Source: JAHFUI01 sp041485905
Lineage (GTDB): Bacteria; Acidobacteriota; Vicinamibacteria; Vicinamibacterales; CAVVIG01
Assembly (NCBI GenBank): GCA_041485905.1
Contig: JBGPKK010000003.1
Span: 6,118 to 70,117, forward strand
DNA: 64,000 bases
Direction: 5' to 3'
How positions within the stretch are numbered: position 1 is the stretch's first letter; the number at the start of each line of letters is the position of its first letter. Of this stretch, positions 50,885 through 60,224 are shown piece by piece. A program made the position numbers and the translations under genes. The notes beneath the pieces are model-generated. The model searched no databases, was not told the origin of the DNA, and saw only the letters and a list, made by a program, of their open reading frames with translations.

Positions 50885-52801
50885 GTGGACGAGCCCACTC
50901 AACTCACCGCAACCGCGTTCCAACGGGCCGGCCAGGAGCTGCTCCAGCGAAGCGAGCCGCTCGCGGCCTACGACGCGCTCGCCGACGGTCTCCGACAGTT
51001 TCCCGGCGATGTCCGCTTGCGACAGTTAACGGCGCTCGCGCTGGCGCGATCCGGAGCGAGCCAACTCGCGAGCCCGATCCTGCATGAGCTGCTGCGCGAG
51101 GGGCACGAGGACGAAGAAACGCTCGGTCTTCTCGCGCGGACCCACAAGGATCTCTGGGCGGCCAGTATTGACGCCTCGGAGCGACGCCGGCATCTCGAGC
51201 AGGCGTCTCACTTCTACCTGGTGGCCCACCGCGCGTTCGGCGGGATCTGGAGCGGGATCAATGCGGCGACGATGGCGCTGCTGCTCGGTGATGCGCAGAC
51301 CGCCACGGCGCTCGCCCTGAGCGTCCGCGAGCAGTGCCGGTTGAATCTACGCGCCGATCCGAGTGCGGGCGACGACTACTGGACGGTCGCGACGCTGGGT
51401 GAGGCGGCCCTCATTCTGCAGGATTGGCCCCAGGCGGAAGACTGGTACGCGCGCGCGTCCGCGCTTGGCGCCACCCATCTGGGCGACCTGGCGTCCACCC
51501 GCCGCAACGCCCGTCTGATCCTCTGCCACCTCCAGGCCGGCGGCGCCCGCATCGAAGCCTGTCTGCGAATTCCGAACGTCGTTCTGTGCGCGGGTCACCT
51601 CATCGACCGTCCTGATCGGACCGAGCCCCGGTTCCCGCCCGAGCTCGAGCCGGCCGTGCGCTCGGCGATTGGTGACCGGCTTCGAGAGGTGGGCGTCGGG
51701 TTCGGATACGCGTCGGCGGCCTGTGGCGCCGACATCCTGTTCCTCGAGAGCGTGCTCGAGTTGGGCGGCGAAGCCCACGTCATTCTCCCCTATGATCGCG
51801 AACGGTTTGTCGAGGACAGCGTCGATCTCGGTCCCGGGACCGACTGGATCGGACGATTCGAGCGTGTCCTTGCCGGGGCGCATGACGTGCACACCGCGTC
51901 GCATCATCGCATGGGCACCGGTGGCGTCTCTTACGAATACGGATTTCTGCTGATGGATGGGGCCGCCGCTCTTCGGGCGGATGAGCTGGACACGGAGCTC
52001 GTGTGTCTCGCTGTGTGGGACGGCAAACCTGGCGACGCGGTGGGCGGAACGGCAACTGCGGTCGCGCGGTGGCGGCGGGCGCGCCGCCGCGTCGAGGTCA
52101 TCGACCTTGCCGAGATCATGCGGCGCCAGACGCCGTTGATCATCGCGCCCCAGAGCGCTACCCCCGCGCCGGACGCGGACACCGACGCGGGTGTGGCGCC
52201 GGGACCGCGCGCGACTGCTTCAAACGACGCTGGGCCCGTTTGCGAGCCCGAGATCGTCGGTCTGCTGTTCGCCGACGCTCGGGGCTTCAGCAAGCTGACC
52301 GACGCGGACATCCCGATCTTCGTCGAGCATTACCTCAGCATCGTGGTACGTAAGCTGGAGGCAGTCGAGCAAGAGCCCCTCTTGAGGAACACGTGGGGCG
52401 ATGGTCTGTATCTCGCGTTCCGGAACGTGCGCGATGCCGGAATCTTCGCGCTCGACTTGTGTGAAGCCGTTCGAGACACTGACTGGCAGGCAAAGGGGCT
52501 CTCGACCGATCTGAGCCTGCGGATCGGTCTTCACGCCGGGCCTGCGTATTCATGCATCGATCCGGTCACCGGCCGTCCCAATATCTTCGGCGCTCACGTG
52601 AGCCAGGCCGCCCGCATTGAACCGATCACACCGCCCGGTCACGTGTACGCAAGCGGCGCGTTCGCTGCGCTCGCGCGCGCGGACGAAGTGCGGGAGTTCG
52701 TGTGTGCCTACGTCGGTCGGACGCCGCTCGCCAAGAGCTATGGTGCATTCCCGACCTACGTCCTTCATCGTCGGAGGGAGCCGGCCCGTGAGCGCCCGTG
52801 A
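50885..52801 (+). CDS. TRAFs-binding-like / SLOG-like / class III nucleotide cyclase fusion
   Basis: 638 residues from GTG 50885. Residues 1-215 are helical repeats like the MAP3K TRAFs-binding domain (DUF4071): RTHKDLWAAS, YLVAHRAFGGIWSGINAATMALL. Residues 225-420 form a Rossmann-like region resembling SLOG-type nucleotide-binding domains (VVLCAGHLID, SAACGADILFLESVLELG, HVILPYD). Residues about 453-635 are a nucleotide cyclase: first metal Asp in LFADARGFS, second in NTWGDGLYLAF. The usual VN.AAR transition-state motif reads VSQAAR, so the Asn is Ser while the Arg is kept. It is divergent from the TIR gene across 149 bases. Confidence 0.82.
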   Translation: MDEPTQLTATAFQRAGQELLQRSEPLAAYDALADGLRQFPGDVRLRQLTALALARSGASQLASPILHELLREGHEDEETLGLLARTHKDLWAASIDASERRRHLEQASHFYLVAHRAFGGIWSGINAATMALLLGDAQTATALALSVREQCRLNLRADPSAGDDYWTVATLGEAALILQDWPQAEDWYARASALGATHLGDLASTRRNARLILCHLQAGGARIEACLRIPNVVLCAGHLIDRPDRTEPRFPPELEPAVRSAIGDRLREVGVGFGYASAACGADILFLESVLELGGEAHVILPYDRERFVEDSVDLGPGTDWIGRFERVLAGAHDVHTASHHRMGTGGVSYEYGFLLMDGAAALRADELDTELVCLAVWDGKPGDAVGGTATAVARWRRARRRVEVIDLAEIMRRQTPLIIAPQSATPAPDADTDAGVAPGPRATASNDAGPVCEPEIVGLLFADARGFSKLTDADIPIFVEHYLSIVVRKLEAVEQEPLLRNTWGDGLYLAFRNVRDAGIFALDLCEAVRDTDWQAKGLSTDLSLRIGLHAGPAYSCIDPVTGRPNIFGAHVSQAARIEPITPPGHVYASGAFAALARADEVREFVCAYVGRTPLAKSYGAFPTYVLHRRREPARERP

Positions 52802-52916
52802 GGCTGCGATCTGAACGTCGCGGGCCGTGCACTGTTCGCCCGACGTTTGACGCCGGCCGTGGATCGCCGCCGCGGTGCCAGCTCGGTGCCGCAAGGTGCT
52901 GGAAGGAAAACAACGT

Positions 52917-53720
52917 ATGCGCGTCACGTTCTGGGGAGTTCGCGGATCCGTGCCCTGGGCAACCCCGTCGTCGATTGGCCACGGTTGCAATACGCCCTGC
53001 ATCGAGCTGCAGGCCGATTCAGGGGATCACCTGGTGCTGGACGCCGGATCAGGCATCATGGGTCTGGGCAAGAGGCTGGAGGAGGTCACCCGGCCGATTC
53101 CGGTGTTGCTGACCCATTACCACTGGGACCACCTGCAGGGTCTGCCGTTTTTCGAACCGCTGCATCAGCCGCGCTCAGCCGTAACGTTGTGGACGCCTTG
53201 TCTGGAAGGGTACAGCGCCGCGTGGATCACGACGATCTTCCAGTCACAGTTTTTTCCCGTCCCGTTCGATCAGTTACCGGCGCGGCCGAAATTTGAGGCG
53301 GTTCAGCCAGGCCGGCTGAACGTGGAGTGCTTCGAGGTGCGCGCGATCTCCCTCAACCATCCAGGCGGCGCGTTCGCGTACCGCATTCGCGGCACGGACG
53401 GCGATCTTGTATACGCGACCGACCACGAGTTGGGCGTCGACGCCTTCGACGACCCACTGCGCGAGTTCATCGCAGGAGCGCGCGCCGTGATCTTCGATGC
53501 GCACTTCAGGCCGGACGAAATAGCCGCTCACCGAGGTTGGGGCCACAGCACGTGGGAGGATGCCGCCAGGTTCAGCGCCGCTGCGAAGGTCGGACGGCTC
53601 TGGCTGTTTCATCACAAACCTGGACGCACCGACGCGGAGCTGACCGAGATCGAAAGCGACGCCCGGACAATCTTTGCGGCCACCGATGCGGCGTCCGAGG
53701 GCGACAGCTTCGACATCTGA
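52917..53720 (+). CDS. MBL-fold metallo-hydrolase
   Basis: 267 residues from ATG 52917 (GGAAGG upstream). Metallo-beta-lactamase fold: RVTFWGVRGSVP, LDAGSGIMGLG, the HxHxDH zinc motif in THYHWDHLQG (near 66-75), NHPGGAFAYRI, YATDHE and FHHKPGRTD. The GVRGS start and overall pattern match phosphodiesterase-like members (PhnP/RNase Z-like). It follows the cyclase gene by 115 bases on the same strand, so it could degrade the nucleotide signal; this is inference. Confidence 0.88.
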   Translation: MRVTFWGVRGSVPWATPSSIGHGCNTPCIELQADSGDHLVLDAGSGIMGLGKRLEEVTRPIPVLLTHYHWDHLQGLPFFEPLHQPRSAVTLWTPCLEGYSAAWITTIFQSQFFPVPFDQLPARPKFEAVQPGRLNVECFEVRAISLNHPGGAFAYRIRGTDGDLVYATDHELGVDAFDDPLREFIAGARAVIFDAHFRPDEIAAHRGWGHSTWEDAARFSAAAKVGRLWLFHHKPGRTDAELTEIESDARTIFAATDAASEGDSFDI

Positions 53721-53972
53721 CCTTCGAGCACCAACGCCTCCAGCTCGGGGGCGGGTACCGAACTCCTGCGTCACCTGATGAGTTCGTCGGCGTGACTCCT
53801 CCGAGAGGCGCGATCGGATCATGGACGCCTCCGCGAAGCCGATCGTCCTTGACAACCGCTCAGAGGCAAGGATAATCGGCGCTGAGTGTCGTGCACGCTG
53901 TTGGTCACGGCGCTATCGTCCGACATCCGCAGACGGCGGATGCGGCCGCTGCCGCAACAGAAGGAGACTGGT

Positions 53973-54377
53973 GTGAGCACGCTCACCGGCTTGATCGATC
54001 GACCACCTCTCCTGCTGCGCCGCGCGCTCCTCGCCGACGCTGTGGCCAGTGGCGGCGTCGGCCTCTTGATGATCGCCGGTGCCGTTCCGCTCGAAGGGCT
54101 GCTGGGGATACCGGCGGCGCTGCTGCGCGGGGCTGGCCTCTTTCTGGTGGTCTACGTGGCCTTCGTCGTCTATGTGGGCACGCGCACCACCATTTCGGCG
54201 CCGGGCGTGTGGACGGTCGTCGCCGCCAACGCACTATGGGCGGCCGGCAGCGTTCTGCTGCTGATCTCTGGATGGATCCAGGCGACTGCGCTCGGCTTCG
54301 CTTTCGTTCTCGCCCAGGCACTGGTCGTCGCGCTGTTGGGCGGGTTGGAGTACAGTGGCCTGAGGGCGACGGCTTAG
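53973..54377 (+). CDS. Four-helix integral membrane protein, unknown
   Basis: 134 residues from GTG 53973, chosen for AAGGAG seven bases upstream. Four hydrophobic helices at roughly 20-42, 48-70, 77-98 and 103-126, with RRALLADAVASGGVGLLMI in the first. This shape is common among small uncharacterised membrane proteins in soil bacteria. No catalytic motif was found, and neighbours give no hint. Confidence 0.7.
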   Translation: MSTLTGLIDRPPLLLRRALLADAVASGGVGLLMIAGAVPLEGLLGIPAALLRGAGLFLVVYVAFVVYVGTRTTISAPGVWTVVAANALWAAGSVLLLISGWIQATALGFAFVLAQALVVALLGGLEYSGLRATA

Positions 54378-54507
54378 AATCGGAGAACGCGGGTCAGCTT
54401 CATCACGAACCGGCGATTCAGCGCGTCCCGAAACCTGCGACTCCCAGGTCGCGCCCCTTCGCGTACACGACAGAGATCGCTGCCGGAGCTCACAGCGTAC
54501 CGCTATC

Positions 54508-57500
54508 ATGCGCGCGTTTCACTCCCGTCCGATGCGGTCTCGCTTTGCGCCCCCCAGGTCGCGTGCCTTCCTCGTCTCGCTCGCGCTGATGGTGTTCGCG
54601 GCGCGGCTCGCCGCCGGTGAGCCGCAGCAGCCGGCACGCTCGAAACCGATCGCGGCCGGTGCGCAGGGGAAGATCGTGCTCATTCAGGGGCATGTCGACT
54701 CGGCGCTGGCGAGCGATCAGGAAAAGTGGGATACGGCGAAGCTGTTTCAGCCACTCTTCGTCAGCGACCGCGTGCGGACACTGACCGCGAGCCGCAGCGC
54801 GATTCTTTTCGTTGACGAAACCCAGGTGAAGCTCAACGGCGGCGCGGTTCTCACCGTGCAGCAGATCAAAACCGCCGGCGGCACGTCGACGACCCTCGGT
54901 CTGCTCGAAGGCGAAGGGTGGTTCCGCACGAAGAACCCGGCGAGCGGGCTGACGATCAGGACGCCGACGGCCGCTGCCGCCATCCGCGGCACCGAAATTA
55001 ACCTGGCGATTCGCGGTCAGAACACGGTGCTCACCGTCACTGAAGGGGCTGCGGAATTCTCCAACGACGCCGGGTCGCTGCTCGTCACTGCCGGCGAGGA
55101 AGCGACGGCGACTCCGGGACAGCCGCCCACCAAGCGCGTGCTGCTCAATCCGGAAGACGCCGTGCAGTGGGTCCTGTATTATCCGACGCGCGCGGCCTGG
55201 CACGATCTGCCCATGGCCGCACAGGCCGGTCCGGCGCGCGCAGGATTCGATCGCATGAAGGCCGGCGATGCCGCGGGCGCGCTCGCCGCGTTTCAGCCGG
55301 TGGTGACCGCCGACATCTGGGCGCGCATCGGCGCCGCGATGGCGCACGAGCAGCTCGGCGACGCGGCGCTAGCGCGCTCGCTGCTGATGGCCGGGACCGC
55401 AACCGGAGAGGCCGAGGTGGAGCGCCGGACCGAGCTGGCGGCGGCAGCGCTGGCGATGGGCGATGCGGGCGCGGCGCGCACGGAGATCGAGGCGGCCCGC
55501 GCGCTCGATTCGACGGCGGCGCGTCCGCTCGCGCTCCTCTCCGCGCTCGAGCTCACGCAGAACCACAAAGAGGAAGCGGCTGCGGCCGCGCGGTCCGCCG
55601 TCGCCGCGGATCAAGACTCTGTGGCGGCGCACGTCGCGGCAGCCGAAGCCGCGCAGGCGGCTTTTGATCTGGAGGCGGCGCGGCGCGAGCTGGACACGGC
55701 GCTGGCGATCGATCCGGCCGACACCCGCGCACTGGTCGATCGCGCGCGCATCCGCTTCGGCGTCGCTGATACGGCCGGCGCGCGACAGGATGCCGACCGG
55801 GCGGTGGCGATCGCGCCGGCCGATGCCCAGGCTCGATCGCTGCTCGGCTTCATCGAGCTCGCGGACGGGGCGGGGGATGCGGCGCGAGTGGATTTCGAAG
55901 CCTCTGTCGCGGCCGACGCGGCGCTTGGCGAGCCGCATCTCGGTCTAGGCCTCCTCGACTTCCGCCACGACCAGATCGACGATGGGCTGCTCGAAATGCT
56001 CACCGCGACGCTGCTCGAGCCAAAGGTGTCGCTCTATCAGAGCTATCTCGGCAAGGCGTACTACCAGCTTCGACGTTTTCCTGAAGGGCTCGCGGCGCTC
56101 ACGACGGCCAAGCGGCTCGATTCGCGCGACCCGACGCCGTGGCTGTACACCAGCCTGTTCCTGCGCGATCTGAACCGCCACATCGCAGCACTCGACGAGC
56201 TCCGACATGCCATTGCCCTCAACGACAACCGCGCGGTGTATCGAAGCCGGCTGCTGCTCGATCGGGATCTGGCCACGAAGAACGTCAGTCTCGCCCAGCT
56301 GTACAACCAGCTTGGGTTCGAGGCGTGGGGCGCGTCCGAAGCGCTCAACTCCCTGAACGCGGACCTCACCAACGCCAGCGCCCATCTGTTCCTCTCGCAA
56401 ACGTACGGCAACTTGCCCGATCGCACGCAGGCGCTCGGCAGCGAGCTGCTGCAGTACTTTCTGTACGCACCAGTGAATCTCAACTCGTTCAATAATTTCA
56501 GCGAATACACGGCGCTCCTCGAACAGCCGCTCAAGCAGGCGCTCGTCACCTCCGGCGGGGGCAACGACGGATACGCGACCACAGACGTCACCACCCGCTC
56601 GGGTAACCAGCGGTTTGCGCACGTCGCGTTCCTCGACTACAGCCGTCGCGACGGCCCGCGGATCGACGGCTCCGATCACCGCGTGCAGGGGTTCGCGCAG
56701 GGGAAGGTGGCGCTTGGCGCGGCGAGCGACCTGTTCTTCAGTGTCACGGGCGTCAAGAATACTCGCGGGCAGAGCAACGATGTGACGCGCACGATCGGCA
56801 CGTTCCCGAATGTGGTGCTGGTCAACGAAATCCGGGAGAGCCGCGACGCCACCTTCACGCACCGCGACGACACGGCCGAGGCGACGCTGGGATTCAAGCA
56901 CCTATGGCGGCCAGGCTCGGCGTTCACCGCGGCGACGGCCTTCAGTTACCTGGGAAGCTCGGACGAAGATCCGGAGGCGATCACGTCGGCATGTCAGGGT
57001 TTCGATCTCAGCCAGTTCTTCTCGCATTCATCCTCGCGGCTCACCTATCCGTATCACTCGTATACCCTTCAGGCGCAGCAAGCCACGCGGATTGGGCGAC
57101 ATCAGATACTCTTCGGGACCGAGTTCTCTCACCGTAACAAGACGTTCAGCTGCCACGAAGATATCCTGTTCGACCCCACTGGCGAGCTCGTGGCGCACTT
57201 GGACAACGAGTCGAGCGCGACCGAGCACGTGGCCTCAGGCTACGTGCGCGACGACATCGAGCTCGGGCGTCGCGTACATGCGACCGTCGGCGCCCGGTAC
57301 GAAAATGGCCTGTACGGAGACGTGCAGCAGACGTTCGACGATTTCACCTTCGGGCGCTGGAATCCGTACGCCGGGCTGTCAGTTCGACTCTCGTCGGCCA
57401 CTGTGATTCACCTGGCGGGATTCCGGAACACAAATTCCGACTTCCTCAGTGCCAAGATCTCGCCGCCGACGGTCGCGGGGTTCGTCTTCGAGCGCAACGA

Positions 57501-58077
57501 GCTGCCAACCGCGCAGCGTGATGAAGCCGACCTCGCGGTACAGAACGCGTGGGGGCGATCGTTTGTGGAGGCCCGTGTGTTTCGACACAAAACGGTGGCG
57601 CCCGCCTTCCTGCGAGTCCCCCAGGGCCTGCCGGCGTCTTTCGCCAGCCTGACGCCGGATGCGGACTTCCGCGCCACCGGCTTCAGCTCGTTTTTCAATC
57701 AGATTCTCGGGTCGCGAGCCGGTCTGTTCGCCGATGAGCAATTCATTCGCAGGCGGGCGGTGCTGTTCGATCGGGACGACAATCAGATCGGCGTCGGCGT
57801 CAACTACATCCACCCGCGCGGTCTGTTCGTGCGGATCAGCGCCCGGTCCCTGACGCAGCGCTTCTCGAGAACGACGGTCACGGATCTGCCGGAAAGCTCC
57901 TTCGTTCTCGCTGACACCGAGCTCAAGTACGAGTTCGCGGGCAAACGCGGGCTTCTCACCTGCAGTGTCACGAACCTGTTCAACCGCGGCTTCCACGCGG
58001 TGATCGAAAACCTCGCCGTCGAGCAGCCGCTGCCGCAACGACGGATGTCGATCACGCTGCGCTGGAGAATCGGATGA
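54508..58077 (+). CDS. FecR-domain / TPR / outer-membrane barrel fusion protein
   Basis: 1189 residues with a signal peptide (about 1-38). A FecR-type domain lies at about 50-205 (VRTLTASRSAILFVDETQVKLN, EGEGWFRTKNP, IRGTEINLAI, VTEGAAEFSN). TPR-like Ala-rich helices occupy about 245-620. The C-terminal half (about 640-1189) is a TonB-receptor-like beta-barrel with alternating strands, ending in ITLRWRIG. FecR domains normally transmit outer-membrane signals. Here sensor, repeats and barrel are in one chain, apparently spanning periplasm and outer membrane. The CHASE2 cyclase starts 28 bases later, so the pair may form a signalling unit. An alternative ATG lies at 54532. Confidence 0.82.
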   Translation: MRAFHSRPMRSRFAPPRSRAFLVSLALMVFAARLAAGEPQQPARSKPIAAGAQGKIVLIQGHVDSALASDQEKWDTAKLFQPLFVSDRVRTLTASRSAILFVDETQVKLNGGAVLTVQQIKTAGGTSTTLGLLEGEGWFRTKNPASGLTIRTPTAAAAIRGTEINLAIRGQNTVLTVTEGAAEFSNDAGSLLVTAGEEATATPGQPPTKRVLLNPEDAVQWVLYYPTRAAWHDLPMAAQAGPARAGFDRMKAGDAAGALAAFQPVVTADIWARIGAAMAHEQLGDAALARSLLMAGTATGEAEVERRTELAAAALAMGDAGAARTEIEAARALDSTAARPLALLSALELTQNHKEEAAAAARSAVAADQDSVAAHVAAAEAAQAAFDLEAARRELDTALAIDPADTRALVDRARIRFGVADTAGARQDADRAVAIAPADAQARSLLGFIELADGAGDAARVDFEASVAADAALGEPHLGLGLLDFRHDQIDDGLLEMLTATLLEPKVSLYQSYLGKAYYQLRRFPEGLAALTTAKRLDSRDPTPWLYTSLFLRDLNRHIAALDELRHAIALNDNRAVYRSRLLLDRDLATKNVSLAQLYNQLGFEAWGASEALNSLNADLTNASAHLFLSQTYGNLPDRTQALGSELLQYFLYAPVNLNSFNNFSEYTALLEQPLKQALVTSGGGNDGYATTDVTTRSGNQRFAHVAFLDYSRRDGPRIDGSDHRVQGFAQGKVALGAASDLFFSVTGVKNTRGQSNDVTRTIGTFPNVVLVNEIRESRDATFTHRDDTAEATLGFKHLWRPGSAFTAATAFSYLGSSDEDPEAITSACQGFDLSQFFSHSSSRLTYPYHSYTLQAQQATRIGRHQILFGTEFSHRNKTFSCHEDILFDPTGELVAHLDNESSATEHVASGYVRDDIELGRRVHATVGARYENGLYGDVQQTFDDFTFGRWNPYAGLSVRLSSATVIHLAGFRNTNSDFLSAKISPPTVAGFVFERNELPTAQRDEADLAVQNAWGRSFVEARVFRHKTVAPAFLRVPQGLPASFASLTPDADFRATGFSSFFNQILGSRAGLFADEQFIRRRAVLFDRDDNQIGVGVNYIHPRGLFVRISARSLTQRFSRTTVTDLPESSFVLADTELKYEFAGKRGLLTCSVTNLFNRGFHAVIENLAVEQPLPQRRMSITLRWRIG

Positions 58078-58105
58078 CCAGCGAACGTCGGTCGGAACCT
58101 GCCAG

Positions 58106-60145
58106 GTGACCGGCCGGAGCGGCGTTGAACAGCTGCGACAGTTCTTCTTTCCGGCCAAGGCCGTCGTTCATCCACTGCCTTACGTGCTGATCGCGGCGCT
58201 CGGCGTCGCATTCGGTCTCGGGCTTGGCGCGCTCTCACTTTCGCAGCGCCTCGAGTGGGCTCTCTACGACCGCATGATGCAAACGGCCACGCGCGTTGCG
58301 CGTCCGCCCTCCGATATCGTCGTGGTCGCGATCGACGAGCTGTCATTCAGCGAGATCGGGCTGCAATGGCCGTGGCCGCGCCGCCTGCACGCCCAGTTGA
58401 TCGATGTGCTCGTGCGCGGTGGTGCGCGCACGATCGCGTTCGACCTGCTGTTCGACGTGCCGAGTACGACGGCCGATGATGAAGCGCTGGCACGCGCGGT
58501 GCGGAGCGCGGGAAACGTCGTGCTCGCGAGCGATCGCGCGGAGGTGAGCGATCGGGCGTACACCGTGCAGCAGTGGAGAGAGCCGATTCCAGTGCTCGGC
58601 GAAGCAGCCGCTGCCGTCGGGGCGGTCGGCATCGACATCGATCCGGACGGCGTGCTGCGCCGCACGGCCGCTACGATCGACGGGCGACCGGCGCTGGCGC
58701 TCGCTGTCGCTCGGCGACAGCCGCACGCCGCGGCGCCGTGGGATGGCGATCGTCCTCGCTTGATCCACTTCTGCGGCGCGTCGCGACAGGGCATCGTCAC
58801 GGTCTCGTACTACCAGGCGATTGAGCCGGGGCTGTTGCCCGCCGGCCTGTTTCGCGATAAGGCCGTCCTGGTGGGCCGGTCGCTCTCCGCTGCGGCTGCG
58901 CTGGACGCGCCGGATCATTTCCGCACGCCGGTGGCCCTTCGAATGGCCGGCGCCGAAGTGCAGGCGAACCTGCTCGATACGCTGCTTCGCCGCCGCGCAA
59001 TTGCCGACCCGTTCGGCGAGTATGGCGCCTTGGTCCTCTGGTCCATCGCGATCGCGACCGTCGCGGCGTTGACCTTCTATCGCCTCGGGCCGCCGGCCGG
59101 CGTGGCGACGCTCATCGCGAGCGCGCTCGTCTTCACCGCCGCCGTCTACGTCGCGCTCTCTGCCTACAATGTGCGAGTGCCGGTTGTCGGCCCCCTGCTG
59201 GCCGTTGCCGGCGTGTACGTCTCCACCACCACCTACAGGTTCGCGCTCGGACAGCGTGAGCGGCGACTGATCCGACGCGCGTTTCAACACTATGTCGCGC
59301 CGGCCATCGTCCAGCAGATGCTCGACGACCCGTCGCGACTCAAGCTTGGCGGCGAGGAATGCGAAGTGTCGGTGTTGTTCACCGACCTCGAGGGGTTCAC
59401 GAGCGTCGCCGAGCGTCTGAAGCCGGAGGAGCTCCAACGCCGACTGTCGACATACTTCAAAGCGATGATGGACGTCCTGCTCGCCGAGCGAGCCACGCTC
59501 GACAAGTTCATCGGTGATGCGATCATGGTGTACTTCGGTTGCCCGATTCGCGACGCTGCGCACCCGGTGCAGGCGTGCCGCGCCGCGCTCGCGATGCAGC
59601 GCCGTCTCGCCGAGCTCAACGATGAATGGCGTGGTACCCAGGCGCCCGAGCTCCGCATGCGCATCGGCGTCAACACGGGCGTGGCCGTCGCCGGCAACAT
59701 GGGCACCGACACGATCTTCAACTACACGATCATCGGCGACTGCGTGAACCTCGCCTCGCGGCTCGAGGGCGTGAACAAAGAGTACGGCACGTGGACCATT
59801 GTCGGCGCCGAGACCTGGGCGCGCGTCAATGCACAGTTCGAGGCGAGGGAGCTCGACTGGATTCGGGTCAAAGGCAAGGCACAGCCGATTGCCATTTACG
59901 AGCTCATGGCTGCGGCCGGCGAGTTGTCCGACGTGCGCCGGACGCTCGTGGCGCGGTTTGCCGACGGCCTCGCACTCTACCGCGCGAAGCGCTGGGACGA
60001 AGCGGCTGAGGCCTTTCGGCGAGCGCTCGCCGTGGACGGCCTGGACCGCCCGAGCAAGGTGTTCCTGAACCGCTGCACGTATTACGCAGACGATCATCCG
60101 CCGCCGGCAGACTGGGACGGCGTGCACATCATGACGACGAAATAG
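58106..60145 (+). CDS. CHASE2-domain adenylate/guanylate cyclase
   Basis: 679 residues from GTG 58106. TM1 (about 23-45) is followed by an extracytoplasmic CHASE2 sensor (50-325; VVVAIDELSFSEIGLQWPWPRR, FDLLFDVPS). Three TM helices (about 330-400) and a class III cyclase domain (430-600) come next. The cyclase motifs are all present: metal Asp residues in LFTDLEGFTS and FIGDAIMVYF, and Asn and Arg in GDCVNLASRLE. A short TPR-like tail ends the protein. It produces cAMP or cGMP in response to an unknown periplasmic signal. Canonical catalytic residues contrast with the cyclase at 52.3-52.8 kb. Confidence 0.93.
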   Translation: MTGRSGVEQLRQFFFPAKAVVHPLPYVLIAALGVAFGLGLGALSLSQRLEWALYDRMMQTATRVARPPSDIVVVAIDELSFSEIGLQWPWPRRLHAQLIDVLVRGGARTIAFDLLFDVPSTTADDEALARAVRSAGNVVLASDRAEVSDRAYTVQQWREPIPVLGEAAAAVGAVGIDIDPDGVLRRTAATIDGRPALALAVARRQPHAAAPWDGDRPRLIHFCGASRQGIVTVSYYQAIEPGLLPAGLFRDKAVLVGRSLSAAAALDAPDHFRTPVALRMAGAEVQANLLDTLLRRRAIADPFGEYGALVLWSIAIATVAALTFYRLGPPAGVATLIASALVFTAAVYVALSAYNVRVPVVGPLLAVAGVYVSTTTYRFALGQRERRLIRRAFQHYVAPAIVQQMLDDPSRLKLGGEECEVSVLFTDLEGFTSVAERLKPEELQRRLSTYFKAMMDVLLAERATLDKFIGDAIMVYFGCPIRDAAHPVQACRAALAMQRRLAELNDEWRGTQAPELRMRIGVNTGVAVAGNMGTDTIFNYTIIGDCVNLASRLEGVNKEYGTWTIVGAETWARVNAQFEARELDWIRVKGKAQPIAIYELMAAAGELSDVRRTLVARFADGLALYRAKRWDEAAEAFRRALAVDGLDRPSKVFLNRCTYYADDHPPPADWDGVHIMTTK

Positions 60146-60224
60146 CGAGAGCGGAACCTACTGTGGCTAAAGCCGGACCGTACGACGAACATCGAGATTC
60201 TGCCTGCCGTCTAACTCAAAACAG

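Noticed and set aside
50885..53720. Pycsar-type antiphage system (cyclase plus TIR effector)
   Set aside because: No cyclic-nucleotide-binding domain is visible on the TIR protein, and the cyclase has extra TRAFs-binding-like and SLOG-like modules. The analogy is kept only as a hypothesis.
58343..60127. About 590-codon open frame opposite the CHASE2 cyclase
   Set aside because: Shadow of a canonical cyclase; Arg/His/Asp-rich, no recognisable domain.
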